Assembly (NCBI RefSeq): GCF_002811875.1
Contig: NZ_NPDZ01000001.1
Span: forward strand, 744,001 to 808,000
DNA length: 64,000 nt
Source of the DNA: Leptospira perolatii
GTDB taxonomy: Bacteria > Spirochaetota > Leptospiria > Leptospirales > Leptospiraceae
Direction of reading: 5' to 3'
In this document: piece after piece, positions 1 through 8,735 of the stretch
Numbering within the stretch: the stretch's first letter is position 1
How the letters are laid out: the number at the start of each line of letters is the position of its first letter
Made by a program: the position numbers and the translations under genes
The notes under the pieces: generated by a model
Told to the model about the DNA's origin: nothing
Seen by the model: the letters and a program-made list of their open reading frames with translations, nothing else
The model's database searches: none

Positions 1-15
1 CAAAGAACGTAGAGA

Positions 16-807
16 TTAAGAATTCGTTTTCTTTTCGTCTCTGATTCGATCTTTCTCTGTCAGGCTCATCTCGAATACTTTCGCATATTTAAGAAAGTTA
101 TAATAAAACCCCATAATCGCGAGAACCAATCCTCTTCTTCCGTCTAAGAAGCCGAATCGGACCAAATACATCCAAGCAAATTTGTAAAAAGCTTTTCCCA
201 GAGACACAAAGAGTCCGATTCTTTTTCCTTTTGCGAACTTCTCTTGGGCGGAAAGATCGGAGTAGCGATTGATGAAGTTCAAATGATCGGATAAATTTTG
301 ATAAGAATAATGAAATAGTGGGTTCTCTAACTTTTTCCCTTTTCCGGTTAATGTGACCGATTCGTGGACCTTTCCACCTTCGAATTTTCCCTTTTCCTTG
401 CGAAACAAACGAACCTTATAATTAGGATACCAGCCTCCGTGCCGAATCCAGCGCCCCATGTACATTGTGAGTCTTGGAATTAAAAAACCGTCTTCTTCGG
501 GTTCCCTACCACCGAAATACTCATAAATCTCTTCGGCGAGTTTTGGAGAGACCTCTTCGTCTGCATCTATCGTTAGGATCCAGTTATTTCTTGCGAGAGA
601 AACTACATAGTTCTTTTGTGCGACGTAGTCGTCGAATTTGCGATACTCGACTAGAGCGCCTAATTTTTCTGCTAGTTCTTTGGTTCTATCCGTGGATCCC
701 GAATCCAGGACGATGACCTCGCTGACAAACGAAAGTGAGGAAATGCAGCGAGCGATCGTATCTTCTTCGTTCAGAGTAATGATGCAAGCGGAGATGGAAA
801 GAGGCAT
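16..807 (-). CDS. Family 2 glycosyltransferase (WaaE/KdtX-like)
   Basis: A 263-residue cytoplasmic GT2 (GT-A fold) enzyme expected to transfer a sugar from a nucleotide donor, probably in LPS core or another envelope glycan. Visible motifs: N-terminal ACIITLNEED (residues ~7-16), the nucleotide-binding VLDSGSTDRT (~33-42) and the DxD-type metal site in TIDADEEVSPK (~80-90), followed by the acceptor-side FRKEKGKFEGGKVHE segment typical of WaaE-like enzymes. Length fits the family (about 250-260). Its ATG directly abuts the stop of the upstream GHKL gene (TAA then ATG), so the two are co-transcribed. The exact acceptor cannot be told from sequence. Family call is secure; role in LPS is inference. 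Confidence 0.85.
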   Translation of the reverse strand: MPLSISACIITLNEEDTIARCISSLSFVSEVIVLDSGSTDRTKELAEKLGALVEYRKFDDYVAQKNYVVSLARNNWILTIDADEEVSPKLAEEIYEYFGGREPEEDGFLIPRLTMYMGRWIRHGGWYPNYKVRLFRKEKGKFEGGKVHESVTLTGKGKKLENPLFHYSYQNLSDHLNFINRYSDLSAQEKFAKGKRIGLFVSLGKAFYKFAWMYLVRFGFLDGRRGLVLAIMGFYYNFLKYAKVFEMSLTEKDRIRDEKKTNS

Positions 808-1554
808 TTAGTTTCGAATAAAATCCTGGTCTCTCACAGATTGAAAGGATTCGGTAAGAGGGATTTCCAACCTGGCGATGGTGGCATCTTTTCTGATTCC
901 GATTCGAAAGTGGGAGGGATCTATTCCTTCTCCTTTCAGCATAATCAAAATGAGTGCGAGCCCCAATCCTGCCCCTTCCGTAGTGTCGATCTTGTCTGCG
1001 TTATCTAGGTAAAACTGGGCGATATCTCTGTACTGCATACCTTTTTCTAATTTTTCCCTGATCGACTTTTCTTCTTCGGGAAGGATTTCTATATTATTTA
1101 AGACCTCGATTCGGATTCCGTCAGCGCTGTAATCAAAGCTGATCAAACAGTAGTAACCTCGTTGTTTTGATTTCTTTCCGTAGATTTCAGACATGGACTC
1201 GGAAAAAATTTCTCTGTATTCCGAAACTCCTTTGGAGTATTGCGCTGGATCGTTTAGGTTGTACCCTTTTTCCTCAAAGTAGATTCTTTTTTGGTTTGCT
1301 TTACAGGCATTGATCGCCAACTCTTTCACGATAGTGTAGACAGTGGTAGCGAGAGTTGGAGTGGTCACCTTATCCAAGATGAGCTCGATCGCTTCCTGAA
1401 GGTGTTCCTCCACGGATTTGGTCATCCTGTGGGTTTTGAGGGAAAGAATCTTACCGTTCTCGACTGTAAGCCGGATATTATCGGAGATATCCCGGATTTC
1501 CTGTCCCATGGTCTTAAATTTTCCGGAAATCGTTTTGTTTGTCAAGAGACTCAT
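808..1554 (-). CDS. GHKL-fold ATPase domain protein, role unknown
   Basis: A 248-residue soluble protein. The middle has an N-box-like helix, VKELAINACKAN (~66-77), with the Glu-x3-Asn spacing of histidine-kinase-type ATPases. Near the C terminus TTEGAGLGLALILIMLKGEG resembles a G2 box plus following helix. There is no dimerisation/phosphoacceptor His region, no receiver and no membrane segment, so it is not a complete histidine kinase. It may be an anti-sigma-type or regulatory ATPase of a kind common in Leptospira. It is immediately upstream of the glycosyltransferase at 16-807. Its start codon lies inside the 5' end of the divergent gene at 1508-2884, so the two genes must share a very compact or overlapping promoter region. 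Confidence 0.65.
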   Translation of the reverse strand: MSLLTNKTISGKFKTMGQEIRDISDNIRLTVENGKILSLKTHRMTKSVEEHLQEAIELILDKVTTPTLATTVYTIVKELAINACKANQKRIYFEEKGYNLNDPAQYSKGVSEYREIFSESMSEIYGKKSKQRGYYCLISFDYSADGIRIEVLNNIEILPEEEKSIREKLEKGMQYRDIAQFYLDNADKIDTTEGAGLGLALILIMLKGEGIDPSHFRIGIRKDATIARLEIPLTESFQSVRDQDFIRN

Positions 1555-2884
1555 TCCATCGCAATTAAAAAAGCAGCCTCGTTCTTCGATCTTATGGTTT
1601 GGAGTCTTGGTGTGTGCCTATCTATTTGTTCTGAACCAGGAAAGTTTTTCACAAACCTGGAGTTGGAAGGGCGCCTATGTTCTAAAACAAGGTTCTTCCG
1701 GGTACCAAGGTCCGGTAGAAATTGTTGTGAAAGACGGACTGGTGCAAAAAATACTTCCTTCGGAATCTTCTCAAGCTCCTGTCTTTATTCTTCCTGGATT
1801 TTGCGATGCATATGTAACTCTCGGTTCCAATTCATTAGGTGGCCAAAGAGACAAAAAAGAAACCGAAGAGGCTCTCAATTCTTTACTGCAACATGGGTTT
1901 ACTTTTGTGCAAAGTGTTGCAGATGGATCCTGGCTGGAGGAATTCGCAAAGAACCAAAGTAAAAACGGAAATTTTCCTCAGATTAAAGTAACTCCTCCTA
2001 TTTTAATTTCAGATTCGGAAGAATTGCGTAACCAATCTGGAAAACTTTCCGGATACCAGGTTTTGAAAAGTGAAGAGGAAGCTATGGATGCTATCTCTTC
2101 CAAATCCAAAAAGAATCTTCATTTATTTTTGAGATACACGCAAGGTGATTCGTTTCAAATTGATGGAAAGCTTTTGTACAGGATGAAGGCAAAGTCGGAA
2201 AATCTAGGAATAGAATTATCAGTTTCTACTTTCGGAGAGGAGTTTGCAAACTGGGAGGCTCTTTCTTCCGGCGTAAAAATACTGTACCATCCGATTCCTG
2301 AAACTGAGTTTCTTGCTCCAGTAACTCGGCATCTTTTTCAAGCTCACTGGGGACCAATGCTCGGAGTTTACTACAATCAGAAGTTGGTGGGAACTCCAGA
2401 ATTTAAGCAAGAGTGGTCTAGACTATTATCGTGGAGCCCGAGCTTTAAAGAGAAAGCGCTTCCCGAAGACTGGATTTCTTCTTTGACAGGTTTGTCAGAA
2501 AAGGAAAGGTCTGAGGCAGAGAAGGAGTACAATTCCTACCTTGCGTTTCTAAAAGCCCGAAAAAATCTGTCTCCTAGGATCTTGCTGGCTTCCGGAGCAG
2601 GCTATTACCTAACGTTTCCGGGAATTGGGGGTTGGAAGGAGCTTTCTATTTTATCCGAGATATTCGGACCCGAAGAAGCTCTGAGAACAGCTTCGGAGAC
2701 AACCTGCTCTTTTTTGGGAGCTCCTCACGAGGGCAGAATTCGAACTGGAGGAAAGGCCCATCTGCTGATTTTTCAGGAAGATCCGTTGAAAGGATTGGAA
2801 AAACTTTCTTCATTAAGGACAATCATAACTGAAAAGAAAAGAACCGAATTGAAGCGATCGAAACAGCAAGGTAAACCGAAGTAA
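1508..2884 (+). CDS. Exported amidohydrolase-like protein lacking the metal-binding HxH
   Basis: About 458 residues from the ATG used here; the frame is open upstream to 1418, and TTG 1535 is also possible. A hydrophobic run (SILWFGVLVCAYLFVLN, ~27-43) looks like a signal peptide or anchor. The rest has the shape of an amidohydrolase: an N-terminal strand region ending in PGFCDAYVT (~96-104), where active enzymes read PGFxDxHxH, and a C-terminal block ALRTASETTCSFLGAP...GRIRTGGKAHLLIFQEDPL matching the usual xATxxPAxxLGxxxxGxIxxGxxADLxxxxxDP signature. Both His of the first metal motif are missing, so it is probably catalytically inactive or altered. The 5' end overlaps the divergent gene 808-1554. 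The fold assignment is inference from these two blocks. Confidence 0.65.
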   Translation: MVLNFPEIVLFVKRLIPSQLKKQPRSSILWFGVLVCAYLFVLNQESFSQTWSWKGAYVLKQGSSGYQGPVEIVVKDGLVQKILPSESSQAPVFILPGFCDAYVTLGSNSLGGQRDKKETEEALNSLLQHGFTFVQSVADGSWLEEFAKNQSKNGNFPQIKVTPPILISDSEELRNQSGKLSGYQVLKSEEEAMDAISSKSKKNLHLFLRYTQGDSFQIDGKLLYRMKAKSENLGIELSVSTFGEEFANWEALSSGVKILYHPIPETEFLAPVTRHLFQAHWGPMLGVYYNQKLVGTPEFKQEWSRLLSWSPSFKEKALPEDWISSLTGLSEKERSEAEKEYNSYLAFLKARKNLSPRILLASGAGYYLTFPGIGGWKELSILSEIFGPEEALRTASETTCSFLGAPHEGRIRTGGKAHLLIFQEDPLKGLEKLSSLRTIITEKKRTELKRSKQQGKPK

Positions 2885-2919
2885 TTGATTAGCTCGCGAA
2901 AAGATAGGGGGGATGTAAT

Positions 2920-4065
2920 ATGAAAGATTCTCAAAAAGAATTGTTTGAAAAACTTTTGGAGGAAAGCTTCCGCAAAAAGGCCGCACTCGAAACCGGAGCA
3001 AAAGTAACTGCAGTTGTAACTAGCGCAAAATCGGATTACGTTTTTATAAAAGCAAAAGAAACCGGAGTAACCGGAATTATTGCCTCCGAGGAATTTTCTG
3101 AACTTCCAAAATCCGGAGAACAAGTAGAAGCTTATTTTTTGAGGGAATCCGCAGGAGATCAGTACTTCACGACTTGCTTAATAGGAGATACGATCGATAA
3201 AGACTTAATCTCCATCGCTTTTCAGTCAGAGATTCCGATTCTAGGTCATATCGTTGCAGAAAACGAAGCTGGCGTCGAAGTTCGGTTAGGCGACGGTGTC
3301 GGTTTTTGCCCGTTCTCACAGTTGGACCAAGAACTGCGCAAACAGGGGAGCGCGGTAGGGAAAAAAATTCGATTTCTAGTTCAAGATATCGGACCCAAAG
3401 GGAAAATTATACTTTCTCAAAAGAAGATCGCTGACAAAGAAAGAGACGCCAAACTTAGCGTACTAAAAAGCGAACTAAAAGTTGGAATGTTCGTAACTTG
3501 CAAAGTAAAGTCCGTGCACAACTTCGGACTGATCGTGGAAGCAGACGGACTGACCGCTTTGGTCCCTACTTCGGAAGCTACTTTCAAAAAGAATGTGGAC
3601 CTTGCCAAGGAATTTCACCCGGGTCAAGTTTTGCGGGCAAAAGTGCTGAAACTAGATTGGGTGGAGAATAAGCATAGCTTTACGATCAAAGATTTTATCA
3701 ACGATCCATGGGCGCAAAATATCCCGTTAAAAGAAGGTGATATCGTATCTTGCACGGTGGAAAGCATCAAGCCGTTCGGGATCTTTGTAAAGATCAATGA
3801 AAACTTTTCCGGTTTGGTTCCTAATCGCGAAACAGGAATTTCTAGTCGAGTTCCTTTGAACCAACACTTTAAACCTGGAGATTCGATTCGAGCCTTTGTG
3901 ATGGAAGTGAATCTTGCAAAAAAACAGATTTCACTTTCTATCCTAAAAGCAAAGGAGATCGAAGACAGAATGGGATACAGCGGGTTCCTGACCGAGGAAA
4001 CTTCTTCTACGTCGTCCTTCGGTGCGATCCTCGCCAAATCTCTCAGTCAAGGCAAAAAGAAGTAG
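2920..4065 (+). CDS. S1 RNA-binding repeat protein
   Basis: A 381-residue protein made almost entirely of S1 (OB-fold) repeats, roughly residues 22-90, 105-165, 175-245 and 262-335. The last two are clearest: VTCKVKSVHNFGLIVEADG and VSCTVESIKPFGIFVKINE, each followed by a GLVP/ALVP strand. It is shorter than bona fide ribosomal protein S1 (usually about 550 residues in spirochaetes), so it is more likely an accessory S1-domain RNA-binding protein than RpsA. A strong G-rich Shine-Dalgarno (2905-2911) precedes the ATG. Only 9 bp separate it from trmL downstream, so the pair is probably one operon. The C-terminal tail is Ser/Thr-rich and basic. Confidence 0.8.
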   Translation: MKDSQKELFEKLLEESFRKKAALETGAKVTAVVTSAKSDYVFIKAKETGVTGIIASEEFSELPKSGEQVEAYFLRESAGDQYFTTCLIGDTIDKDLISIAFQSEIPILGHIVAENEAGVEVRLGDGVGFCPFSQLDQELRKQGSAVGKKIRFLVQDIGPKGKIILSQKKIADKERDAKLSVLKSELKVGMFVTCKVKSVHNFGLIVEADGLTALVPTSEATFKKNVDLAKEFHPGQVLRAKVLKLDWVENKHSFTIKDFINDPWAQNIPLKEGDIVSCTVESIKPFGIFVKINENFSGLVPNRETGISSRVPLNQHFKPGDSIRAFVMEVNLAKKQISLSILKAKEIEDRMGYSGFLTEETSSTSSFGAILAKSLSQGKKK

Positions 4066-4074
4066 AGAAAAAGG

Positions 4075-4536
4075 TTGGCTCTTCGAATCGCACTCTTTCA
4101 ACCTGAAATACCGCCAAACACCGGCAATATTGCTCGGTTATGTGTAGCGATTGCTGCCGAACTACATATCGTAGGACCTGCATCCTTTGACCTTTCCGAA
4201 AAAGCAGCCAGAAGGGCTGGCCTAGATTACTGGAACCAAGTGAATCTGAGTAAACATTCGGATTGGGAGGAATTCTTAGAGAATTCTTCCTCGGATTCTC
4301 GTATCTTTTTGGTTTCTACAAAGGGTAAACTATCGTACACTTCGCAGAGATATCGAGAAAACGATACGTTTCTTTTTGGAAGTGAGACCTCAGGTTTACC
4401 TGAAAAAATTCTTTCCTCCGTTGATCCATCCTTTGTAATACGGATCCCGATGGAAGACGATTGCAGGTGTCTCAACCTTAGTAACGCGGTGGCAGTGGTT
4501 GCCTACGAAGCGCTTCGTCAAATTAAGTCTTGGTAA
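4075..4536 (+). CDS. trmL: tRNA (cytidine/uridine-34-2'-O)-methyltransferase, TrmL family
   Basis: A 153-residue SPOUT (SpoU-class) methylase, the normal length of TrmL/YibK, which 2'-O-methylates the wobble nucleotide of leucine tRNAs using SAM. Motif 1 is IALFQPEIPPNTGNIARLC at the N terminus (Asn and Arg catalytic region). The knotted SAM site is FLFGSETSGLPEKIL followed by IRIPMEDDCRCLNLSNAVAV, the family's RIPM...SLNLSNAVAV block. The usual S-L-N-L is C-L-N-L here. The start is TTG, 9 bp after the S1-protein stop, preceded by GAGAAAAAGG. Cytoplasmic; co-transcribed with 2920-4065. Confidence 0.88.
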   Translation: MALRIALFQPEIPPNTGNIARLCVAIAAELHIVGPASFDLSEKAARRAGLDYWNQVNLSKHSDWEEFLENSSSDSRIFLVSTKGKLSYTSQRYRENDTFLFGSETSGLPEKILSSVDPSFVIRIPMEDDCRCLNLSNAVAVVAYEALRQIKSW

Positions 4537-4727
4537 AATCAAAGGAGAGGTTCAGTCGAACCCTCTTGGTCCCAGAGGAGAGTTGCAAGTAAGGTGCGAA
4601 TAGAAATTTGTAATTCGAAAATGCAGAGTTCGGTAGAAAAATACGAATTTCCGAAAAGAGAAATACGACGGGAGACTCGCAAAAATCGGATTTACTTTCT
4701 CCTAAAAAGAAGATCCTATGGAGAAAT

Positions 4728-5393
4728 ATGGGAATGACCTTTTCCCTAGGAGAAATCGAGTCCCAAGTACAGGAACTCCTAGCCTGCGGTCTAGTCGGAA
4801 CTTCCCAGGATTTCTATGCGTGGATTCGCATGGGAATTCTTAGAAAATTTCGAGAAGAACCGAAAATTCCGCCTGATTGGATTCCTAAGATCCTCGAAAC
4901 ATTAAAAGAATCCAAAACCATAATACACGGGAAATATAATTCTAGAGAATTCGGATTACCTACCAATTCGGAACTTTTAAATAAGCCTACTCTCAAAGAA
5001 GAATATGTAATTTTAGGCAAAACCGAATTCCAACCAATGCAATACGTTCGGAGTAGATTGGAAGCTTTCTTAAGAGGCAATCGAATCAAAGAAGATACGA
5101 TCGTAGATTTGACAATAGGTTCTATCGAGGCAGTAGAGAATGCTGTAAAATATGGAGACGGTTCCATTGTAGAGGTCGGTTATTGGATAGAAAACGGTTC
5201 TCTCTTTAAAATCCAAATGGTGAATAATCTTCGCGAGTTCAGCATTGATGAAGATATCGAGAGAGGAAAGTTCTCTTCTACAGCGACCTTGATGAGGGGC
5301 ATGATGGTTATGCAAAAGCTGTTCGATAAGCTCGACTTGGAAATCTTAGAAGAGCGTAAACAAGCACTGTTTCGAGCAGAAAAAAAAGTATAA
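4728..5393 (+). CDS. RsbW-like anti-sigma/serine-kinase-type ATPase
   Basis: 221 residues. The C-terminal half is a HATPase_c_2 domain of the RsbW/SpoIIAB kind: the N-box is IGSIEAVENAVKYGDG (~136-151, Glu-x3-Asn) and the end TATLMRGMMVMQKLFDKLDLEI corresponds to the G-box/last-helix region, with a degenerate glycine motif. The N-terminal ~90 residues have no recognisable domain. ATG at 4734 (residue 3) is an equally good start. No partner anti-anti-sigma (STAS) gene or sigma gene sits next to it. It stands alone between trmL and uvrB with a 190-bp upstream gap holding an imperfect hairpin (about 4543-4565). Function as a partner-switching regulator is inferred. Confidence 0.65.
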   Translation: MGMTFSLGEIESQVQELLACGLVGTSQDFYAWIRMGILRKFREEPKIPPDWIPKILETLKESKTIIHGKYNSREFGLPTNSELLNKPTLKEEYVILGKTEFQPMQYVRSRLEAFLRGNRIKEDTIVDLTIGSIEAVENAVKYGDGSIVEVGYWIENGSLFKIQMVNNLREFSIDEDIERGKFSSTATLMRGMMVMQKLFDKLDLEILEERKQALFRAEKKV

Positions 5394-5450
5394 CAAATCT
5401 TACTTACTAATAGCCGGAAAACATCCGGGAGAATCTAATATTAAACGAAG

Positions 5451-7427
5451 ATGGCTGCTGTATTCAAACTACATTCACCATACCATGCGGCGGGCGATCA
5501 GGTCCAGGCCATCGATAAAATTGTTCACGCTTACCAACACGGAGAGGAGAAAGTAACTCTTGTCGGTGTAACCGGATCCGGTAAGACATTTACCATGGCG
5601 GAAGTGATCGCGAACTTGGGTCTTCCAACCTTGGTTCTATCGCATAACAAGACTCTTGCGGCGCAATTGTTTAGAGAGTTTAAGGAATTTTTTCCCGAGA
5701 ATGCCGTAGAATATTTCGTTTCGTATTACGATTATTATCAACCAGAGGCGTATGTTCCTTCTTCGGATACTTTTATAGAAAAAGACAGTTCGCTTAACGA
5801 AGAAATCGATAAACTCAGACTTAGAGCAACTTCTTCTCTGTTAGAGAGGGATGATGTGATTATAGTTAGTTCGGTGTCCTGCATTTACGGCCTGGGTTCG
5901 CCAGAAGAATATACGAATTCGGTCGTCGCGGTCAAAAAGGGAGATCACCTAGATCGAGACCAGGTAATACGTAAGTTATTGCATATCCAGTATCTTAGAA
6001 ATGATACCGATTTCTCGAGAGGAAATTTCAGAGTCAGGGGAGATTCAATCGAACTTTACCCTTCGTATCACACGGATGGAATCAGAATCGAATTTTTTGG
6101 AGATGAAATCGATGGTATCAGTCGGATTCATCCGGTCACCGGACAAATTATTTCGAAGCTCGAGCGCTGTTTTATATATCCGGCAAAACACTTTATCACT
6201 TCTATTCCTAAGGTAAAGGAAGCGATCCTAGCAATTCGAAGCGAACTTGTCGAACAAGAAGACAAATTCAAAAAAGAGAATAAGTTTTTAGAAGCTCAGC
6301 GCATCGTATCTCGAACCAACTACGATATGGAAATGTTGGATGAAATGGGATACTGTAATGGAATCGAGAACTATTCCAGGCATCTGACAGGAAGAAAGCA
6401 AGGTGAAAGGCCGGCTTGTCTGATCGATTATTTCCGAGGTGAGTTTTTGCTGATTGTGGACGAATCACATGTCACCATTCCTCAGGTTGGTGGAATGTTC
6501 GCTGGAGATAAGGCGCGGAAGCAAACTCTTGTAGATTTTGGATTTAGACTTCCTAGCGCTTTGGACAATCGACCTTTGAATTTTCAGGAGTTCGAGACAC
6601 TCACGCCAAAAACATTGTACGTATCCGCAACGCCTGCAGAATATGAATTCGAAAAAAGTAAAGTAGTTGTAGAACAGATCATTCGCCCGACCGGGCTTTT
6701 GGATCCGGTCGTAGAAGTTAGGCCGACCAAAAACCAGATCGAAGACCTTCTTGTAGAAATCAGGCAGAGAATTGAAAAGCAAGAACGAGTATTGGTGACT
6801 ACTCTTACGAAAAAAATGGCCGAGGATTTAAGCGATTATTACAAGGAGCTTGGTCTGAAGGTCTCGTATCTACATTCAGAGGTGGATACACTTGAGAGAG
6901 TTGAGATTATCCGCGATCTTAGAAAGGGAATATACGACGTGCTCGTCGGGATTAATTTGTTAAGAGAAGGCTTGGATATTCCGGAAGTCTCGTTGGTTGC
7001 AATATTAGACGCGGATAAAGAAGGCTTTTTAAGAAATTTCAAGAGTTTGATCCAAACCATCGGAAGAGCAGCGAGAAATGTCAACGGAACTGCGATCTTG
7101 TACGCGGATCATATGACAGATTCAATGAAAAAAGCGATCGAGGAGACTCACAGAAGAAGGACGATACAGGAAGATCATAACTTGAAATACAGAATTGCTC
7201 CGATGACGATTAAAAAAGAAGTCGCTGATATCATTGAAAGGGAAACCAGAGAGTTAACCGCCGAAGAGGAAGCGATGGAGCAGATCAACAAGAAGTTCCA
7301 GCAAAAGAATTTCAACTCTAAAGATGAACTCAAAGAAAAGATCCGCGAAGAAATGCTCAAGGCGGCAAAAGAATTGGACTTCGAGAGGGCTGCAATGCTC
7401 AGAGATAAAATGCTTTCTCTAAAGTGA
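5451..7427 (+). CDS. uvrB: Excinuclease ABC subunit B
   Basis: A 658-residue UvrB, full length for the family. It is the damage-verifying helicase of nucleotide excision repair and is loaded by UvrA before recruiting UvrC. Walker A is GVTGSGKT (39-46). The DNA-clamping beta-hairpin is the Tyr-rich [12 protein letters not shown] (~92-103). The DEXD-like box is IVDESH, the helicase motif VI is QTIGRAARN, and the C-terminal UVR (UvrC-contact) helices lie at about 620-656 ([20 protein letters not shown]). It is followed after 20 bp by a rhomboid protease gene. No LexA-type box was recognised upstream by eye. Confidence 0.98.
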   Translation: MAAVFKLHSPYHAAGDQVQAIDKIVHAYQHGEEKVTLVGVTGSGKTFTMAEVIANLGLPTLVLSHNKTLAAQLFREFKEFFPENAVEYFVSYYDYYQPEAYVPSSDTFIEKDSSLNEEIDKLRLRATSSLLERDDVIIVSSVSCIYGLGSPEEYTNSVVAVKKGDHLDRDQVIRKLLHIQYLRNDTDFSRGNFRVRGDSIELYPSYHTDGIRIEFFGDEIDGISRIHPVTGQIISKLERCFIYPAKHFITSIPKVKEAILAIRSELVEQEDKFKKENKFLEAQRIVSRTNYDMEMLDEMGYCNGIENYSRHLTGRKQGERPACLIDYFRGEFLLIVDESHVTIPQVGGMFAGDKARKQTLVDFGFRLPSALDNRPLNFQEFETLTPKTLYVSATPAEYEFEKSKVVVEQIIRPTGLLDPVVEVRPTKNQIEDLLVEIRQRIEKQERVLVTTLTKKMAEDLSDYYKELGLKVSYLHSEVDTLERVEIIRDLRKGIYDVLVGINLLREGLDIPEVSLVAILDADKEGFLRNFKSLIQTIGRAARNVNGTAILYADHMTDSMKKAIEETHRRRTIQEDHNLKYRIAPMTIKKEVADIIERETRELTAEEEAMEQINKKFQQKNFNSKDELKEKIREEMLKAAKELDFERAAMLRDKMLSLK

Positions 7428-7447
7428 AATTGGAGTAAGAATTAGAT

Positions 7448-8044
7448 ATGTTTACTCTTCTATTGATCGTGGCAAACGTCGCGATTAGCCTTTATGCTCT
7501 CTACCAAGATCAAAGTTTATTGGATCGGTTCATGCTTCGGCCATACCGAGAGGATAGAAAGAGAGAATATTATACTTTAATTACGAGCGCTTTTTTGCAT
7601 GCAGATCCGGCGCACCTCGCCTTCAACATGATCACTCTGTATTTTTTTGGGACTGCAGTAGAAAGGCAAGTAGGACCAATCCTTTTTGGTGTAATCTATC
7701 TGCTCTCGGTACTTTCTGGAAGTGTAGTCTCTCAGCTAAAATATAAAGATGATCCGAACTATGCGACCTTGGGCGCTTCCGGAGGAGTTTCGGGCGTTCT
7801 ATTTGCGGCAGTTCTCTTTTTTCCTGGAATGAGCCTCTACATGTTTCCGATTCCGTTCGCGATACCAGGTCCAATATACGCAGTGTTATATATCGGTTAT
7901 ACTTATTACGCTTCAAGGAGCAGAAACGACGGGATCAATCACGATGCTCACTTGTTTGGGGCACTTGCTGGTCTAGCTTGCGCCTTGTGGATAGCTCCGG
8001 AATCATTCAGCGCATTCATTTCCTATTTTTTGAAATTATTGTAA
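7448..8044 (+). CDS. Rhomboid-family intramembrane serine protease
   Basis: A 198-residue polytopic membrane protein with about six transmembrane segments. The catalytic features of rhomboids are present: the HADPAHLAFNMITLYFFG segment (TM2 region with His and Asn), the nucleophile Ser in LGASGGVSGVL (TM4), and the catalytic His in HDAHLFGALAGL (TM6), which matches HxxHLxGxxxG. These enzymes cleave transmembrane helices within the membrane; the substrate here is unknown. It follows uvrB by 20 bp with its own Shine-Dalgarno-like GGAGTAAG and is probably co-transcribed. Confidence 0.9.
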   Translation: MFTLLLIVANVAISLYALYQDQSLLDRFMLRPYREDRKREYYTLITSAFLHADPAHLAFNMITLYFFGTAVERQVGPILFGVIYLLSVLSGSVVSQLKYKDDPNYATLGASGGVSGVLFAAVLFFPGMSLYMFPIPFAIPGPIYAVLYIGYTYYASRSRNDGINHDAHLFGALAGLACALWIAPESFSAFISYFLKLL

Positions 8045-8136
8045 TCTTTTTCGAAAATTTCCCGAAATCCGACTGAGGACAATGGGAAAATGAAATCAAT
8101 ATATTCCAATATTATAATGTAGCCAAGTCCCAATTT

Positions 8137-8152
8137 TGTAGGAGCTCCTACA
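8137..8152. repeat. Perfect 16-bp palindrome TGTAGGAGCTCCTACA
   Basis: A perfect dyad between the rhomboid gene and the GC-rich element. A half-copy (TTGTAGGAGC) appears at 48288-48297. From memory, similar TGTAGGAA/GCTCCTACA motifs are scattered through Leptospira intergenic DNA, so it is likely a member of a short dispersed palindromic repeat family. That genome-wide claim cannot be verified here. Confidence 0.55.
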
Positions 8153-8173
8153 GATCTTTCAACTATAAAGCAC

Positions 8174-8275
8174 TTGACAAATCGTGCAATATCTGATATG
8201 CGACTTGGAATCGGCGCTCCGGGTACCCACCACCGGCCCCCACCCTAAAAAGGGCGGGGCCCTTTCCGCAAAAAA
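8174..8275 (+). ncRNA. Candidate small RNA or dispersed GC-rich hairpin element
   Basis: A good promoter is visible: TTGACA (8174-8179), a 17-bp spacer, then TATGCG (8197-8202). Transcription from about 8208 would cover an abruptly GC-rich stretch unlike its AT-rich surroundings. It contains the palindrome GGGTACCC (8221-8228) and a hairpin at 8235-8261 with stem GGCCCC/GGGGCC plus CCCT/AGGG around an AAAA loop. No U-tract follows the hairpin on the plus strand, so it is not a canonical terminator. The run of A at 8270-8276 gives U's upstream of the hairpin on the cutA strand, also non-canonical. It could be an sRNA, an RNA-protein site or a repeat. Confidence 0.35.
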
Positions 8276-8277
8276 AG

Positions 8278-8610
8278 TTAACCACCCCGCGCGATCTTTT
8301 CTTTGATAAAAGCTTTAAACTTATCAGATCCAAAGCTAGCTTCCATTTTTATAATTTCAGGAGCAAGATATGGATGTTTTTTCATAATAAATTCTTCAAT
8401 TGCAGAATACTTGTCGGCCTTGGCTTTCAAGAGGATCTTATTTTCAGAATCTATCGTGAGCTTGCCTTCCCACTGATAAAGCAAAGAAACTTCTGGAAAG
8501 ATCGTCCCACTGATGATGATTCCAAGTTGGAGCATTTCTTCAATATGCTCTTCTGCCAAATCTCGGTCTGCAAGAGTCGTAAAAACTAAAATTTCCTGTG
8601 ATTCTGCCAT
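8278..8610 (-). CDS. cutA: CutA-family protein
   Basis: A 110-residue CutA1-like protein, family length 100-115. These are small trimeric, ferredoxin-like cytoplasmic proteins historically linked to divalent-cation (copper) tolerance; the molecular role is unsettled. Recognisable blocks are LVFTTLADRDLAEEHIEEMLQ at the start, the central SLLYQWEGKL (family: S.Y.W.G.I) and the C-terminal KKHPYLAPEIIKMEA (family: HPYEVPEI). The usual Cys in the AACVNI strand is replaced (GIIISGTI). The upstream SD-like GAGGAATTAC precedes the ATG. Monocistronic. Confidence 0.85.
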   Translation of the reverse strand: MAESQEILVFTTLADRDLAEEHIEEMLQLGIIISGTIFPEVSLLYQWEGKLTIDSENKILLKAKADKYSAIEEFIMKKHPYLAPEIIKMEASFGSDKFKAFIKEKIARGG

Positions 8611-8735
8611 TGTAATTCCTCTGAAAGTGAGGAAATATATTCTTGCATTTCATTTGTCTACACTTTCTTCCAACTTTTTAATGATCTATGGTTGGTTAAG
8701 TTAGGCGTATTCTTTCCAAAGAAGGAAAACTGAGA

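Noticed and set aside
2773..3123. Minus-strand frame at the start of the S1-repeat gene
   Set aside because: Antisense shadow with Phe/Cys-rich low-complexity composition; no ribosome site.
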